A stretch of 5,439 nucleotides of DNA. Source: Candidatus Sulfotelmatobacter sp. Its GTDB lineage: Bacteria > Acidobacteriota > Terriglobia > Terriglobales > SbA1. Shown one piece after another: positions 4,387 through 5,439 of this stretch. The translations under genes and the position numbers were made by a program. The stretch is from positions 1 through 5,439 of the forward strand of contig JASLEQ010000164.1 in the NCBI GenBank assembly GCA_030151135.1. Reading direction: 5' to 3'. The first letter of the stretch is position 1; each line of letters starts with the position of its first letter. The notes beneath the pieces are model-generated. The model saw only the letters and a list, made by a program, of their open reading frames with translations, was not told the DNA's origin and made no database searches.

Positions 4387-5439
4387 ATGCCGATGAGTTT
4401 TCGACGTGTGGGCTGGCTCGCTGCCACGATCTTGGGAAGTCTAGTGTGGATGTCATGCGGCCAGGTCTATCGCCCAGTGGTGATCCCGGTGAGCACGACC
4501 CCGCCCAATACGCAGAATTTCCATTCAGTATTTGGGATCAGTTCGAACGTGTCGCCGAATCCAGGCTCGGCACTTCAGATAGACGTCTCGGGTGACACAG
4601 ATATTGGCATCGCAGACATGGGGATCAATCCCACCCATGCAGCGGCGCTGCCAAACGGTGGGCGCATATTTGTAGCCAGCGCGGGGAGCCTGACGCCCGG
4701 TGATCCTGATCTGATCACGGCGTTCGTACCGGCAAGCGGCAGCAGCATAGCGATCGGCATCACGTCTCCCACGGTATTTTCATTGCCCAATCTGGGGCCG
4801 GAACAATCCGCCGGCATAACAAGTCTGAGCGAAGCCGGGAACGTGGTGACGATGACGCTGAGCGCCGCGATTCCGATGGCAACGGTTGGCAGTCCAATCG
4901 TGGTCAGCGGTGTCTCGGTTGCCGGATACGACGGAAGTTTCCTAGTGACGTCGGTGGCCGGCAATCAAATTCAGTATTCCGCAACGGCCACGGGCCTTCC
5001 TCTCACAGCCGGAGGAACGGCCACGGTTCCGTTGCCAAGCTTCTGTTCGTATCTCCCAGACTTCGTGGCGACTGCAGAAACCGCGAATATGTACGTAGCG
5101 AATTACGGAGTTGAAGGCGGCGCGAACTGTGGATTTGGCAGCACCGACTCAGTCGCCCAACTCAATCTGGCCACGGGCAGCATTCAGAATATTGCTTATC
5201 TCAACAATCCTCCGGCGGCGGGCGCAGCGCCGCATCCGGTTGCGCTGGCGGAGACCCCGAACGCTCTGCATTTATATGTAGTGAATGAGGGCACGAATAC
5301 GGTGGTGGATCTGTCACCGACCGATCTCTCGGTGCAGGCTACGATTCCGGTGGGAACGACACCAGTATGGGCGGTAGCCCGGATCGACAACCAGCGCGTG
5401 TATGTGCTGAGCCAGGGAGCCGGGACGTTGATCCCGATT
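4387..5439 (+). CDS. Lipoprotein-like YncE/YVTN-type beta-propeller, 3' truncated by window edge
   Basis: An open frame of 351 codons with no stop before the window end. The start is basic and hydrophobic (R6, R7, then 8-22) and leads to S23-C24-G25, read as a lipoprotein signal peptide with Cys24 as the lipidated residue; the -3 residue is Trp, so the lipobox is not canonical. A Pro-rich linker follows (VVIPVSTTPPN). Then come propeller-type segments: HAAALPNGGRIFVASAGS and DLITAFVP in the first blade, MYVANYGVEGG (235-245) with VAQLNLATGSI, HPVALAETPNALHLYVVNEGTNTVVDL (283-309) and RVYVLSQGAGT, the YVTN/YncE blade pattern. Residues 152-214 look like a separate beta-rich domain interrupting the blades. 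C220 and C248 may pair. ATG 4387 is chosen with AGGAG (4371-4375) 11 bases upstream; ATG 4393 is an in-frame alternative. It probably sits in the envelope; ligand or function unknown. Confidence 0.8.
   Translation, partial: MPMSFRRVGWLAATILGSLVWMSCGQVYRPVVIPVSTTPPNTQNFHSVFGISSNVSPNPGSALQIDVSGDTDIGIADMGINPTHAAALPNGGRIFVASAGSLTPGDPDLITAFVPASGSSIAIGITSPTVFSLPNLGPEQSAGITSLSEAGNVVTMTLSAAIPMATVGSPIVVSGVSVAGYDGSFLVTSVAGNQIQYSATATGLPLTAGGTATVPLPSFCSYLPDFVATAETANMYVANYGVEGGANCGFGSTDSVAQLNLATGSIQNIAYLNNPPAAGAAPHPVALAETPNALHLYVVNEGTNTVVDLSPTDLSVQATIPVGTTPVWAVARIDNQRVYVLSQGAGTLIPI

Noticed and set aside
4575..4964. 129-codon open frame on the - strand in the last gene
   Set aside because: The + strand reads continuously from a lipoprotein-type signal into propeller segments; the - strand frame has no domain features.

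Overview
This 5.4 kb window looks like chromosomal DNA from a moderately GC-rich Gram-negative soil-type bacterium, most likely an acidobacterium. The reasons are the secreted protein with an ADAARNAKAQK...KKVLTDEDM segment, the lipoprotein beta-propeller that continues past the right edge, the heptanucleotide AGTACTC-type intergenic repeats, and a YfiT-type bacillithiol transferase in a Gram-negative setting. The taxonomic call comes from recognising protein style. No rRNA or other marker gene is present.

Layout, left to right. A + strand pair comes first: a single-domain threonylcarbamoyl-AMP synthase (44-691, TsaC/Sua5/YrdC type), then 21 bp later a membrane-anchored YdcF/SanA-like DUF218 protein (713-1327). 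This pair converges on a - strand gene for an exported 211-residue protein of unknown function (1360-1995). Its upstream region holds a perfect 20-bp palindrome with the CRP-type TGTGA-N6-TCACA core (2071-2090). Next is a two-gene - strand operon: a YfiT/DinB-family putative thiol transferase (start revised to 2980, end 2456) followed by a small ABM-like alpha/beta-barrel protein (2434-2111). A 307-bp divergent intergenic region with a perfect 10-bp-arm inverted repeat (3205-3233) separates this operon from a + strand ku gene for bacterial non-homologous end joining (3288-4145). Downstream of ku is a 241-bp spacer with degenerate heptad repeats in inverted orientation around a small hairpin. 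The last gene is a + strand lipoprotein-like YncE/YVTN-type beta-propeller (4387 onward, open at the right edge) that appears to carry an inserted beta-rich domain.

The genes are mostly housekeeping or stress-related: tRNA t6A synthesis, envelope, thiol-linked detoxification and double-strand break repair. They do not form one pathway. I see no mobile-element gene, CRISPR array, tRNA or rRNA, and no convincing new multi-gene system. The points most worth following up are non-coding: the CRP-like palindrome, the palindrome upstream of ku and the inverted heptad element. After those come the exported unknown protein and the domain inserted in the propeller.
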